Below, in pieces: positions 48,627 through 56,676 of a DNA stretch of 64,000 nucleotides. Under the pieces are notes generated by a model. The model ran no database searches and was not told the origin of the DNA. It saw nothing but the letters and a program-made list of their open reading frames with translations. Source of the DNA: CAWATZ01 sp963784995 (GTDB lineage Bacteria > Planctomycetota > Planctomycetia > Gemmatales > Gemmataceae); contig CAWATZ010000018.1 in the NCBI GenBank assembly GCA_963784995.1, positions 1 to 64,000 of the forward strand. The letters are read 5' to 3'. Every line of letters begins with the position of its first letter. The first letter of the stretch is position 1. The translations under genes and the position numbers were made by a program.

Positions 48627-48704
48627 AGGGTGCTGTAGGGAACGCCCTCCGTGGCGTTCCGGTCCCACGCGGAACGCCACGGAGGGCGTTCCCTACAGCA
48701 CCCT
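48627..48704. repeat. Long inverted repeat with 34-nt arms
   Basis: Arms AGGGTGCTGTAGGGAACGCC... and exact complement are separated by about ten bases (GGTCCCACGC). Within each arm GGAACGCC is repeated in both directions. It is 445 bp from the nearest stop codon, unlike most hairpins here. It may be a MITE-like or REP-like element. Confidence 0.85.
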
Positions 48705-48879
48705 CGTTTCCTGACCGCGCGAAGTATCACTTCGTCCCAGCAACGTGTTATCATGCTGAGGAGTTTACGCCCACCCGCCTGCCTTGCCGCCCTCCTGATC
48801 CCGGGTGTACCATGTTGCTTACGGGCCGAATGATGCCACGCCCTCGATGCTTTCTGGGCGGAGGGAGGAGGGAAGACGA

Positions 48880-50666
48880 ATGACCGTTGCTGATCGGCAG
48901 ACGCAGCTTGGGCTGATCCACAACCTCGTCAGCGATCCTGACGACGAGGCCGGGTGCCTCGTCTATGCCGACTGGCTGGAGGATCGGAACGACCCGCTCG
49001 CGGAGTTGGTCCGCGTCCAGTGGGAGATCCGCCGTGCCGAGAGGGCCGGCGACAGCAGCGAGGAACTGGTGGCCCACGAGCGCCGGCTGCTCGACGGCCT
49101 CCGTTTCGACCGGCCCGGCCGCTCCGGCGCGAGGCAAGCGACGACGACGAACCGGGCAAGGACTGGAACCACGGCGTCCACGGCGGCCTGGCGACGCTGA
49201 TCCTGCACCAGTCGCCCCCGGCCGCGCCGGCCGGCTGGCCCGAACGCTTCGGGTGGTACTCCATCCGCTACAAGTGCCCCGGCGAGTTCGTCCACGAGTT
49301 CGCGCTCGACCAGCAGGGGTTGCGGGCGCTGCTCGCCTCGCCGGTGATGGCCGGCTGCGTCGGGCTCGAGCTGTCGTCGTTGTCTCTGACGTCGGCCTCG
49401 GTGCGGCTGCTGGCGAAGTCGCCGGCGGTCGCCCATCTCCTCCGCCTGGACCTGCGCAATAACAAACTCGACGCGGCCGCCGTCGAGGCGCTGGCGGCGT
49501 CGCCGCACCTGAAGGGCCTGCTCGAACTGGAGCTGAGCCAGAACGACATCGGTGACGAGGGCCTGCTGGCCCTGGCCAGCTCGGAGCGGGGGTTCCCGCG
49601 ACTGCGGCGGTTACGGCTGTCCTCGGTGAAGGCGACGGCAAAAGGGATCGCCGCGCTGTCCCGTTCTCGCTTCCCGGAGCTGCGGTCGCTGGACCTCTCG
49701 TACAACCGGCTCGACCTGAGAGCGGCGCGGGCCCTGGCGCATTCATCGAGCTTCCCGGAACTGACCGGGCTGAACCTCGGCAGCACCAACCTCGACGACC
49801 GGCGGGCTCATGCCCTGGCGGAGGCGTCGGGCTTGCCGAAACTCACCTCCCTGGACCTGATCGACAATAAGAAGCTGACGGCTGACGGCGCGGTCGCCCT
49901 CATCCGCTCACCGAACCTGGCCGGGTTGCGCGGCCTGGATCTGTCGGGGTGTCCGGTGGGCACGCCGACCGTGGAGGCTCTGTGTGCGATGGGCCGCCTC
50001 TTCCGGGACGGCCAGCTGCGCCTGCGGGAGTGTGGCCTGACAGACGAATCCCTGGGGGTGCTGGCAGCGGCGCCCGCCACGGCGGTCTTGCGGACGCTCG
50101 ACCTGGGAAACAACGACGCCATCACGGACGCGGGGGCGCAGGCGCTGGCGGCCTCGGCGCACCTGAAGGGGCTGCGCTCGCTCTCACTGGACTTTTGCCA
50201 GATCGGCCCCGAGGGGGGACGGGCGCTGGCGGCCCTGGAGGCGTTCCCCCAACTGCGGGACCTGTCGCTGGAAGACAACCCGGTCGGCGACGAGGGGCTG
50301 GTCGCCCTGGCCCGCTGGCATCGGGCGCGAGGGGTCCGCGAACTGACCCTGGACAACGCCGGGATCTCCACGGCTGGGGTGCTGGCCGTGGTGCGGTCGG
50401 GAGACCTGCGCGGTCTGTGGCTGCTCGGCCTGGGGGGCAACGAGGAGATTGGCGATGAGGGGATCGCGGCCCTGGCAAACTGCCCCGACGTGGCCGACCT
50501 GCGCGACCTGGACGTCTACGCCGTGGGGTTGACCGACGAGGGGGCCGACGCCTTGATCGCGTCGCCCTACCTGTCAGCGGGGCTCGAGGTGTGCCTGTTT
50601 GATCAGGAATTCAGCGACGAGATCACGGCAAGACTGCAGGCCCGGTTCGCCAAGGTGTGGGTGTGA
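48880..50666 (+). CDS. TIGR02996-domain leucine-rich-repeat protein, one frameshift
   Basis: ATG 48880 follows GGAGGAGGGAAG. Residues 1-70 are the planctomycete/myxobacterial repeat-companion domain TIGR02996 (LGLIHNLVSDPDDEAGCLVYADWLEDRNDP in parts). After an indel near 49125 a long series of ~28-residue leucine-rich repeats follows, of the ribonuclease-inhibitor type (LLRLDLRNNKLDAAAVEAL, LRTLDLGNNDAITDAGAQAL), ending FAKVWV. No signal peptide is visible, so it is a cytoplasmic protein-binding scaffold. Such genes are expanded in Gemmataceae, with unknown partners. Confidence 0.85.
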
Positions 50667-50792
50667 GCCGCGTTGGTTCCTGGGCTGGGCTGAGCCTGGC
50701 CAGGGCTCAGCAGCGCGAACCTTGGAGCCGGCAGCCGGCTCCCTTTAATAAACCACAAGCGAATCATAGACCCCCAATCAGGATGCGCAGTC

Positions 50793-51530
50793 ATGGCAAA
50801 GCTCAACCAGGTCAACGCGATGGTCACCGGCCGCAAGGGCGAGGTCGAGAAGGCCGTCACCGAGATTTACAAGGTCCTGCAGAAGGAGCAGCTGTTCAAC
50901 GGCCGCTCTCGCCAGTACCGCCCTTACGACGAGGAGCAGGGTGAGAAGCTGCCGCCGGAGTCGCAGAAGGTGCAGCAGGAGGCCAAGAAGCTGGTCGAGC
51001 AGGCGGTCGCGAAGTGGACCGACCTGTGGGACCTGACCCTGACCCAGGACGCCGGCAACCAGCAGGCCAGGGCGGACGTGGTCGTGGACGGCAAGGTGGT
51101 CCTCAAGGACGTGCCGGTCACCAACCTGCTGTTCCTGGAAAAGCAGGTCAACGACGTGGAGACGTTTGTCAGCAAGCTGCCGACGCCGGACCCGGCCGAG
51201 GATTGGAGCTATGACCCGGCCATCGGTCTGCTGCGGAACAAGCCAGCTCAGTCGATCCGGACCAAGAAGGAGCCGACGCGCTTCGAGAAGGCCCCGCCGA
51301 CCAAGGAGCACCCGGCCCAGGTGGAGTTGCTGTTCATCGACACCCCAGTCGGTATCTGGACCACCATCCAGTATTCCGGCTGCATCCTGGTCGATGAGAA
51401 GAACACCATCCTGGCCCGGATCAAGAAGCTCAAGGACGCGGTCCGCGTCGCCCGGGAGCAGGCCAACCTGATCGAGGTCGAGCCGCGCAAGGCCGGCGAG
51501 GCGCTGTTCCGTTACGTGTTCGGGGCATGA
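50793..51530 (+). CDS. Conserved hypothetical 245-aa protein upstream of a tRNA-like RNA
   Basis: The frame is intact from ATG 50793, with AGGA about ten bases upstream. The protein is hydrophilic with alternating helices and strands: NAMVTGRKGEVEKAVTEIYK, a lysine/glutamate-rich middle, DVVVDGKVVLKDVPVTNLLF, an EDWSYDPAIG motif, PAQVELLFIDTPVGIWTT and a final helix. From memory it resembles a family of about 240 residues in actinobacteria and phages (DUF7873-like); I could not check this. No enzymatic motif, TM segment or signal is seen. The basic, exposed character would suit RNA or nucleoprotein binding. A structured RNA begins within ~20 nt of its stop codon, so both may share a transcript. 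Confidence 0.8.
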   Translation: MAKLNQVNAMVTGRKGEVEKAVTEIYKVLQKEQLFNGRSRQYRPYDEEQGEKLPPESQKVQQEAKKLVEQAVAKWTDLWDLTLTQDAGNQQARADVVVDGKVVLKDVPVTNLLFLEKQVNDVETFVSKLPTPDPAEDWSYDPAIGLLRNKPAQSIRTKKEPTRFEKAPPTKEHPAQVELLFIDTPVGIWTTIQYSGCILVDEKNTILARIKKLKDAVRVAREQANLIEVEPRKAGEALFRYVFGA

Positions 51531-51603
51531 CCTGTGCATGTCCGCCCCGCTGTGATACTCTGAGAGATGGCGTGCAGGCTCAGGCTGAGGCTGTTCGTAA
51601 AAA

Positions 51604-51697
51604 GGCGATCCCGACAGTGCAGGTGCGAATCCTGCCCCCCACACTGCCCAACCGACGTGGGGGTAGCCCAAGCATAGAAAGAGGCACGGGATTGGCC
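51604..51697 (+). ncRNA. tRNA-like domain 1 (permuted order: T arm before acceptor 5' strand)
   Basis: Helices by position: anticodon-like stem 51606-51613 with 51687-51694 (8 bp, one G-U, extendable past a bulged G); variable segment ACAGT 51614-51618; T stem 51619-51623/51631-51635 with loop TGCGAAT; acceptor-like stem CCCCCAC 51636-51642 with GTGGGGG 51657-51663, closed by a 14-nt loop; TA at 51664-51665 (positions 8-9); D stem GCC/GGC 51666-51668/51683-51685; one base before the anticodon-like stem. These spacings (0, 2, 1 and 5 nt) are those of a tRNA. Confidence 0.75.
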
Positions 51698-51773
51698 AAG
51701 GTGACAGTCAGGTTTGCACACGCGAGGCTCAAGCCCTGTGCTGGTGGGTCCAATCGAGTTCCTTGTCCCGTTT

Positions 51774-51852
51774 CCGTGAGTACGGGTGCGAATCCCGTCC
51801 CCTCAGCTCCGCCCACAACTTCTGAGGGGTGGTTTAACAGAAGAACGCACGG
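51774..51852 (+). ncRNA. tRNA-like domain 2
   Basis: Anticodon-like stem CCGTG 51774-51778 with CACGG 51848-51852; variable segment AGT; T stem ACGGG/CCCGT 51782-51786/51794-51798 with the same TGCGAAT loop; acceptor-like stem CCCCTCA 51799-51805 with TGAGGGG 51823-51829, closed by a 17-nt loop; TG linker; D stem GTTT/GAAC 51832-51835/51843-51846; one base linker. Outside the domain CCTTG 51761-51765 can pair with CAAGG 51867-51871, continuing the stem. Helix sequences differ from domain 1 while the geometry is the same. Confidence 0.75.
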
Positions 51853-51942
51853 GCATAAGTGTCAGGCAAGGATTAAACGGTTGACGGTGGACCCGCACTC
51901 AAGTCCTAGCACGTTCGATAACCCGCGAGGGTGTCGAAGCCA

Positions 51943-51980
51943 GCCCCGGCAGCAGGCTACGCTGCCGGGGCACTTTTTTT
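51943..51980 (+). terminator. Intrinsic terminator of the noncoding RNA
   Basis: GCCCCGGCAGC pairs perfectly with GCTGCCGGGGC around a seven-base loop, followed by AC and seven T residues (51974-51980). It is the clearest intrinsic terminator in the window and marks the 3' end of an RNA that carries no open reading frame. Confidence 0.92.
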
Positions 51981-52048
51981 GCGCGGCCCGGCTCCAGAGA
52001 AGACCAGTGCAACTGAAGTTGCACCGCTTCTCCAGGAGGTTTCGACCT

Positions 52049-52080
52049 CACCTGACCTGCTGACGACTTGAGGTCAGGTG
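52049..52080 (-). terminator. Hairpin at the end of the Tat-type secreted protein gene
   Basis: CACCTGACCT and AGGTCAGGTG are exact complements 12 bases apart. The right arm overlaps the stop codon of the minus-strand gene at 52074. A second hairpin, GTGCAACT/AGTTGCAC, lies at 52007-52024. Either could end minus-strand transcription before the convergent ncRNA. Confidence 0.5.
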
Positions 52081-52589
52081 CTCCCGATGTTAAACGTTTG
52101 CGATTGCCCTGGATTAACAGAGTTTCCGCTCACCGAATCACTACCAGTGACGGTCACCTGGCAACCCGTTGCGGGCCCGACGTTTGGGAAGAAAAACCCC
52201 CAGGTTCCGCTGGGGACATTCGGGTCGTTAACCCGGATGCCAGCGACTGGGCTCGCGAGAGTTCCTCCGCTGACCGATGCACTTCCGATGCTGACGCTGC
52301 CTCCCATCTTGCCCCAGGAAAAGAACAACGTGGACCCTGGCACAGTGCTTTGACCATCAGGGTAGCTGACTGTAATCGGAAGAGCAGCCTCAGGTGGTTG
52401 CCGAAAGGGTGACGCTGGCAATGCCAACGGCAGCTCCAAGGGCGGCTCGCAGTGCGGGGGAAGGCATGGAACACAACTATCGCGCCGTCTCCAGAAAGCC
52501 TGGACCATGCCGGTCAGTCCGAGAGAAGCGAAACCTGCGCTCAGAAATGCTAACAATTGTCTTCGGCTCTGCACGTTGTTTTCTCCCAT
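52074..52589 (-). CDS. Small secreted protein with Tat-like signal, 171 aa
   Basis: ATG 52587-52589 is chosen because it puts SRRQLLAFLSAGFASLGLTG at the N-terminus, with a twin-arginine pair before the hydrophobic core. The mature part has a CVPCLPPHC cysteine cluster, a proline-rich linker and a beta-rich end (SVSIGSASVSGGTLASPVAG, GTWGFFFPNVG) resembling an immunoglobulin-like or C2-like sandwich. The upstream in-frame ATG would hide the signal. I do not recognise the family. It is convergent with the noncoding RNA. Confidence 0.55.
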   Translation of the reverse strand: MGENNVQSRRQLLAFLSAGFASLGLTGMVQAFWRRRDSCVPCLPPHCEPPLELPLALPASPFRQPPEAALPITVSYPDGQSTVPGSTLFFSWGKMGGSVSIGSASVSGGTLASPVAGIRVNDPNVPSGTWGFFFPNVGPATGCQVTVTGSDSVSGNSVNPGQSQTFNIGST

Positions 52590-52685
52590 CAGGAACGATG
52601 TGACGTGGAATGTGTTTATTATGATGCGATGAGAGGAGTGGACAATGCAAGCGGATTTCAGCAAGTGGGTAGCAGTGGCTGGACG

Positions 52686-54524
52686 TTATCTCCTTTGCGT
52701 CGGTCTAACCGTCACATCCTGAAAGGACGCTGTACCCTGATCGACGTAGATCCCGACGCCGGCAGCCGGGTTAAATTGCCAGTGCAGGAATGGAAGGTTA
52801 TGAGCAACAGCCGTTTCTTTGTTCACCATGCGTTCCAGTGAAATCTCGGCGACGGGCTGGTCTTCCCAGAAGGCCTGAACAGCTCCCGGGGTCACTTCCA
52901 GAGCAATCTTGCGCCACGAACTGGGTGCGCCCATTTGCTGCACGAGATCGAAATGGTGAGGCACCCCGACAGCGCTGTACGCTCCCATCTGGGGCGACAA
53001 GGTGGAGACGTGCCAGATGCGGAAGTCGGTTTTTCCTCGATAAGACCCTTTGCCTTGGTCGGCAAAACCGAATTTGGCCATGCCGTGATACTGACCTTGA
53101 GGCGCGTTGTATTCCTGGTGTGCCACGAAGATGCCGACTTCCCCATCTTCATTCGGCAGGCAGTCCTCGTGCCGCACCTTCGCTTCCAGCCGGAAACGAT
53201 CCCAGCGGCAGTGAGCTTGCAGTTCCAGGACTGCCAGGCCTTTGGCCCGGACACGGAACGGTCGATCCGATTCCACCACCGCGTCCTTGTCGCCAAGAAC
53301 CCAGTTCAGGGGCCCGGATGGAGCGCCGTCGCCCAGAAGCACAAGTGCGGGCAAAGCGTCGGGTTGAGGAACTGGTTTGCCGGCCGAGAACAGGGCCAGG
53401 GTGGCCCAGGCGAGGACGGCGGTCAAACAAAGGGCTGTCGCCGCCTGGAGAGGATGCTTGCGAAACGTGTTCCGAAGCCAGCGCGTCCACCCCCGCCGAG
53501 GCGTGGCGACACGTTCGCCACGCAGAAACCTGTCCAGGTCCTCGGCCAGGGCGGCCGCGGTCGGATAACGGTCTCGGGGTTTCTTCTCCAGACACCGCAG
53601 GATGATCGCTTCCAGCGCGGGCGCCAGCCTGGGACAGACAGTCCTGGGCGCAGGCGGCTGGAAATAGAGAATCCGTTGCTTGACCTCCTCCGCGGTCTCC
53701 CCCACAAACGGTTTGCGTCCGGTGAGCAGCTCGAAGAGCATGACGCCCAGCGCCCAGACGTCCGTGGCCGGGCAGACCTCTCGGACCCGGCCGGCGGCCT
53801 GCTCCGGCGCCATGTAAGTCGGAGTGCCGAGGACCATGCCTGTTCGAGTCAGCTCCAGGTCCGGCTCGGCGAGCTTGGCCAGCCCGAAGTCGCTGACCTG
53901 GGGCTCGCCGCGCTCGTCGATGAGGATGTTGGAGGGTTTGAGGTCCCGATGCACCACCCCTTGCTCGTGAGCGTAATGCACCGCCCGGGCAATCTTCTCC
54001 ATCAGGATCACCACGGCGCGAGCGTCCTCGGCCAGGCGCTGGCGCTGCCCGGAGAGGTTGCCGGTGAGCAACGCCATCGTGTAGTACTGCTGGCCCTGGT
54101 GCTGGCCGACGTCGTAGACGGGCACGACGTTGGGATGGCTCAGTCGGACCGCGGCGCGAACCTCACGCTCGAAGCGCTGAGCGTGGTCCGGATCGGTCAG
54201 GGCCTCGGCGCGAATCATTTTCAGGGCCACGATCCGACCAACGCCCACGTGGCGGGCCCGGTAGATGACGCCCATGCCGCCGCGAGCAATCTCCGCCTCC
54301 ACCTCGTAAGGCCCGATCCGGCCAACCTCCCGGGGCCGCCCCGGGTGCAGGACCGTCTCGGCCTCGGCCGAGGGCGTTCCGGGTGAGGGGCTGGGAGGAC
54401 TGGCCGCGGGAGAATTTCCCACCGGCGGTGTTGCCTCGGCATGCAAGGGCAACCCCGTACTGTCCTCGGGAGGCTGGTTCGTGGATCGAGGATTGGACTC
54501 AGAAGGGCCGGTGGGCGGTCTCAT
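52686..54524 (-). CDS. Ser/Thr kinase with C-terminal lectin-like (LamG/DUF1080-type) domain, 612 aa
   Basis: ATG 54522-54524 has TGGAGA upstream. Residues 1-68 are proline/serine-rich and disordered. The kinase follows at ~70-335: ARGGMGVIY, ALKMIRAE, HRDLKPSN, DFGLAKL and GTPTYMAPEQ. A transmembrane helix (AATALCLTAVLAWATLAL) precedes ~220 extracytoplasmic residues with jelly-roll strands (VLELQAHCRWDRFRLEAKV, EVGIFVAHQEY, GVGIYVDQGTASFQDVTV), probably a concanavalin-like ligand-binding domain. It has no ECF sigma gene beside it, unlike the WD40 kinases. Confidence 0.88.
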   Translation of the reverse strand: MRPPTGPSESNPRSTNQPPEDSTGLPLHAEATPPVGNSPAASPPSPSPGTPSAEAETVLHPGRPREVGRIGPYEVEAEIARGGMGVIYRARHVGVGRIVALKMIRAEALTDPDHAQRFEREVRAAVRLSHPNVVPVYDVGQHQGQQYYTMALLTGNLSGQRQRLAEDARAVVILMEKIARAVHYAHEQGVVHRDLKPSNILIDERGEPQVSDFGLAKLAEPDLELTRTGMVLGTPTYMAPEQAAGRVREVCPATDVWALGVMLFELLTGRKPFVGETAEEVKQRILYFQPPAPRTVCPRLAPALEAIILRCLEKKPRDRYPTAAALAEDLDRFLRGERVATPRRGWTRWLRNTFRKHPLQAATALCLTAVLAWATLALFSAGKPVPQPDALPALVLLGDGAPSGPLNWVLGDKDAVVESDRPFRVRAKGLAVLELQAHCRWDRFRLEAKVRHEDCLPNEDGEVGIFVAHQEYNAPQGQYHGMAKFGFADQGKGSYRGKTDFRIWHVSTLSPQMGAYSAVGVPHHFDLVQQMGAPSSWRKIALEVTPGAVQAFWEDQPVAEISLERMVNKETAVAHNLPFLHWQFNPAAGVGIYVDQGTASFQDVTVRPTQRR

Positions 54525-54729
54525 CCGAAAGTCTCCAGGCTGTGGACCGGCGGGAGTCACCCCGTTGATCGGACTGGTGCCATTATAATGGCATTCCAGG
54601 GCGAGGGGAATGCCCCTGGAACGGCCACGGCGGCACCGCCAGCCAGTCATTCACAACGCACCTCGCCCCGCGGCCCCAGCCAGAGTATCATTTCCACAAC
54701 AACAACACTCGAACGTTCGAGACCAACCC

Positions 54730-56001
54730 ATGCAGACCAATCGTTATTCTCGCTGGCGGCTGATCCTGGGCAAGGAATCCGAGGAAGGCCTGCGGCAGTT
54801 GCGTGATCGCCAGGCAGGCCAGGGCGCAGGCAGCGGCGGCCCCATCCTGGACGGCGACCTGGAACGGCTCGACGGCTCCCTGGACCTGGTCTACAACCGC
54901 GGCCAGGACGGCGAAGCGGGCGGCACCCCGCTCACGGGCCGGGCCGGACGCTATTCGGAACATCGCTATGCCGAGGGGTCGCGCGGCCGGGGCAAGGCCA
55001 TGACCATGCCGCAGGTGGCCACCTGGCTGGGCGACATCCGCAAGCATTTCCCCACCGACGTCGTCGCCCTGGTCCAGAAGGACGCCATCGAGCGCGTCGG
55101 TCTGACGCAACTGCTCTTCGAGCCGGAACTGCTCCAGCAGGTGACGCCCAGCATCGACATGGTCAGCACCATCCTGGAGCTGAAGCACCTGGTTCCCGAT
55201 CGGGCCAAGGAAGCCGCCCGCGCCATGGTGGCCGCCGTGGTCGAGGAGATCAAGCGCCGGCTGGCCCAGAAGATGGCCCAGGCAATCCGCGGCGCCCTGA
55301 ACCGGTCCCGGCACAGTCCAATCGCCAGCCTGCCCAACCTCGACTGGCAGCGCACCATCCGCCGCAACCTCAAGAACTACGACCGCGACCTGCGGCGGAT
55401 CATCCCCGATCAGTTCCATTTCTTCTCCCGGCAGCAGCGCCGCAAGCAGTGGAACATCATCATCGCCATGGACCAGTCCGGCTCGATGGCCAACTCGCTG
55501 ATCTACGGCGGGCTGATGGGCTCGATCCTGGCTAGCATCCCCGCCATCGAGACGCACGTGGTGGCCTTCAACCACGAGAAGGTCGTGGACCTAACGGAAC
55601 ATTGCAGCGACCCGGTGGACCTGCTCTTTGGCATCCAGCTGGGCGGGGCCGAGGATTACTGGATGGCCGCCAACTACTGCCAGCAGTTCATCCGCAATCC
55701 CCGACGGACCGTCTGGATCCTGCTCGCCGACCTGTACGACACCAGTCCCAACGAGAACAAGTTTGTCCGCAAGATGGAGGAGTGGGTGGCCGACGGCGTC
55801 AAGCCGATCGGCTTGCTGGCCATTTCCGACCGGGGCGTGCCCGAGTACAACCGCAACCTGGCCCAGAAACTGACACAGATCGGCATGCCGTGCTTTGGCT
55901 GCACACCGGATCGCTTGCCTGACCTGCTTGAGGCCGCCCTCAAGGGGAAGGACCTGGCCCAGGTGGAAGCAGGCTGGCGCGAGGGACAGAGGGGGAAGTG
56001 A
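54730..56001 (+). CDS. VWA (CoxE-like) domain protein, 423 aa
   Basis: ATG 54730 is the first plausible start; the ribosome-binding site is weak. Residues ~1-230 are charged and helical, with glycine-rich stretches. The von Willebrand A domain (~245-420) has the metal-ion-dependent adhesion site DQSGSMANS and the threonine/aspartate region WILLADLYDTS. Relatives work with MoxR-type AAA+ ATPases as metal-insertion or remodelling factors; no MoxR gene lies within the window. It lacks the HEAT-like TROVE domain, so it is not a Ro60 protein despite the nearby tRNA-like RNA. Confidence 0.8.
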   Translation: MQTNRYSRWRLILGKESEEGLRQLRDRQAGQGAGSGGPILDGDLERLDGSLDLVYNRGQDGEAGGTPLTGRAGRYSEHRYAEGSRGRGKAMTMPQVATWLGDIRKHFPTDVVALVQKDAIERVGLTQLLFEPELLQQVTPSIDMVSTILELKHLVPDRAKEAARAMVAAVVEEIKRRLAQKMAQAIRGALNRSRHSPIASLPNLDWQRTIRRNLKNYDRDLRRIIPDQFHFFSRQQRRKQWNIIIAMDQSGSMANSLIYGGLMGSILASIPAIETHVVAFNHEKVVDLTEHCSDPVDLLFGIQLGGAEDYWMAANYCQQFIRNPRRTVWILLADLYDTSPNENKFVRKMEEWVADGVKPIGLLAISDRGVPEYNRNLAQKLTQIGMPCFGCTPDRLPDLLEAALKGKDLAQVEAGWREGQRGK

Positions 56002-56093
56002 ACTCGGCTTGTGCATTTTGGTGTAGCTGCCTTTAATGGCTGGCGCCGACCAGCCGGAGGTCGTGGAATGCCAGGGGAAAGGAGGAACGTTGA

Positions 56094-56450
56094 ATGAACG
56101 CTGAGGAGCCAATGAGCCCCCGGACCGACGACGAGTACGTACGGTCACTGCACGAGGCCGCGGCTGTGGGAGGCGCGTCGATCTTCGCCGGACCTGACAT
56201 TCCAGACGGCCAGCCCTTTGCCCAGGAATGGAAGACCTTCAAGCGCGAGGTGAGTCGGTTGCTTGCGGAGGGACACCGCGGCCGCTTTGCCGTCATCAAG
56301 GGCAACGAGATCGTAAGCATCTGGGACACGGTGCGCGATGCCGAACAGGCCGCCCGCGAGCGGTTTGGTCCGGAGACACTTTTCGTGCAGGAGGTCCAGT
56401 TGTTTGTCCGGCCCTTGCGCTGGGGGTACTGGCGCCCATGCCGCGACTGA
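56094..56450 (+). CDS. DUF5678-like small protein, 118 aa
   Basis: ATG 56094 follows a perfect AAAGGAGG at ten bases. The C-terminal half (RFAVIKGNEIVSIWDTVRDAE in two parts, ERFGPETLFVQEVQ) resembles the short DUF5678 domain that in planctomycetes and cyanobacteria often precedes a retropepsin-like protein. Here the next frame, which overlaps by 13 bp, begins like that partner. The function of the pair is unknown; a toxin-antitoxin role is sometimes guessed, without proof. Confidence 0.6.
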   Translation: MNAEEPMSPRTDDEYVRSLHEAAAVGGASIFAGPDIPDGQPFAQEWKTFKREVSRLLAEGHRGRFAVIKGNEIVSIWDTVRDAEQAARERFGPETLFVQEVQLFVRPLRWGYWRPCRD

Positions 56451-56647
56451 CGTTTCCCATCACGAAAGACGGATTGGCGATGCCGGCCGTGATCTCTCTG
56501 GAATCGTCGATCGTGCAGGCCGCAATCGCCCAGGGACAGCCGCTGCCACCAGTCCTCTCGGTCCAGGCAATGTCTTCTGCAACATTTTTCTTGGTCTGCC
56601 GAAGCTTTCCAGCAATAATGAGTCCGGTTGAGCGAATCACCTCGTAA
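56438..56647 (+). CDS. Truncated retropepsin-like aspartic protease fragment, 69 aa
   Basis: It starts at ATG 56438, overlapping the DUF5678-like gene. The N-terminus MPRLTFPITKDGLAMPAVI resembles the first strands of small clan AA aspartic proteases. The expected DTG active-site motif does not appear; the last 25 residues look unrelated and end at 56647. It is probably a decayed or truncated partner of the upstream gene, or a chance frame. Confidence 0.35.
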   Translation: MPRLTFPITKDGLAMPAVISLESSIVQAAIAQGQPLPPVLSVQAMSSATFFLVCRSFPAIMSPVERITS

Positions 56648-56676
56648 CACCCTGTTCCACTTCAGGAGACGCGCTC

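Larger units (their letters stand above)
51545..51980 (+). ncRNA. Noncoding RNA with two closed-acceptor tRNA-like domains
   Basis: No protein gene fits between the 245-aa gene and a strong intrinsic terminator. The stretch holds two tRNA-like domains (51604-51697 and 51774-51852), a linker with helix GCACA/TGTGC (51716-51720/51737-51741), and a hairpin TTCGA...TCGAA with a GCGA tetraloop (51914-51938). ATTGG (51691-51695) can also pair with CCAAT (51750-51754), competing with the stem of domain 1. The 5' end is unknown: it may be processed from the upstream mRNA or have its own promoter. The closest known parallel is the tRNA-mimic module of bacterial Y RNAs. Confidence 0.75.

Noticed and set aside
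51604..51852. Ordinary tRNA genes in a cluster
   Set aside because: Read linearly, no 5' acceptor strand pairs with the acceptor strand after the next T arm, and no complete anticodon loop is present. Each T arm pairs instead with a strand lying downstream of it.
51870..51980. T-box riboswitch, because of a GGTGGACCCGC stretch before a terminator
   Set aside because: It only loosely resembles the T-box element, and no aminoacyl-tRNA synthetase, amino-acid biosynthesis or transport gene follows.
51530..51980. Permuted group I or group II intron interrupting a tRNA
   Set aside because: The spacers between tRNA halves are under 90 nt, and I see no conserved intron core or domain V element.
54730..56001. 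Ro60 (TROVE) partner for the tRNA-like RNA
   Set aside because: It has a VWA domain with an adhesion site, but the HEAT-like TROVE half is missing. It is better explained as a CoxE-like protein.
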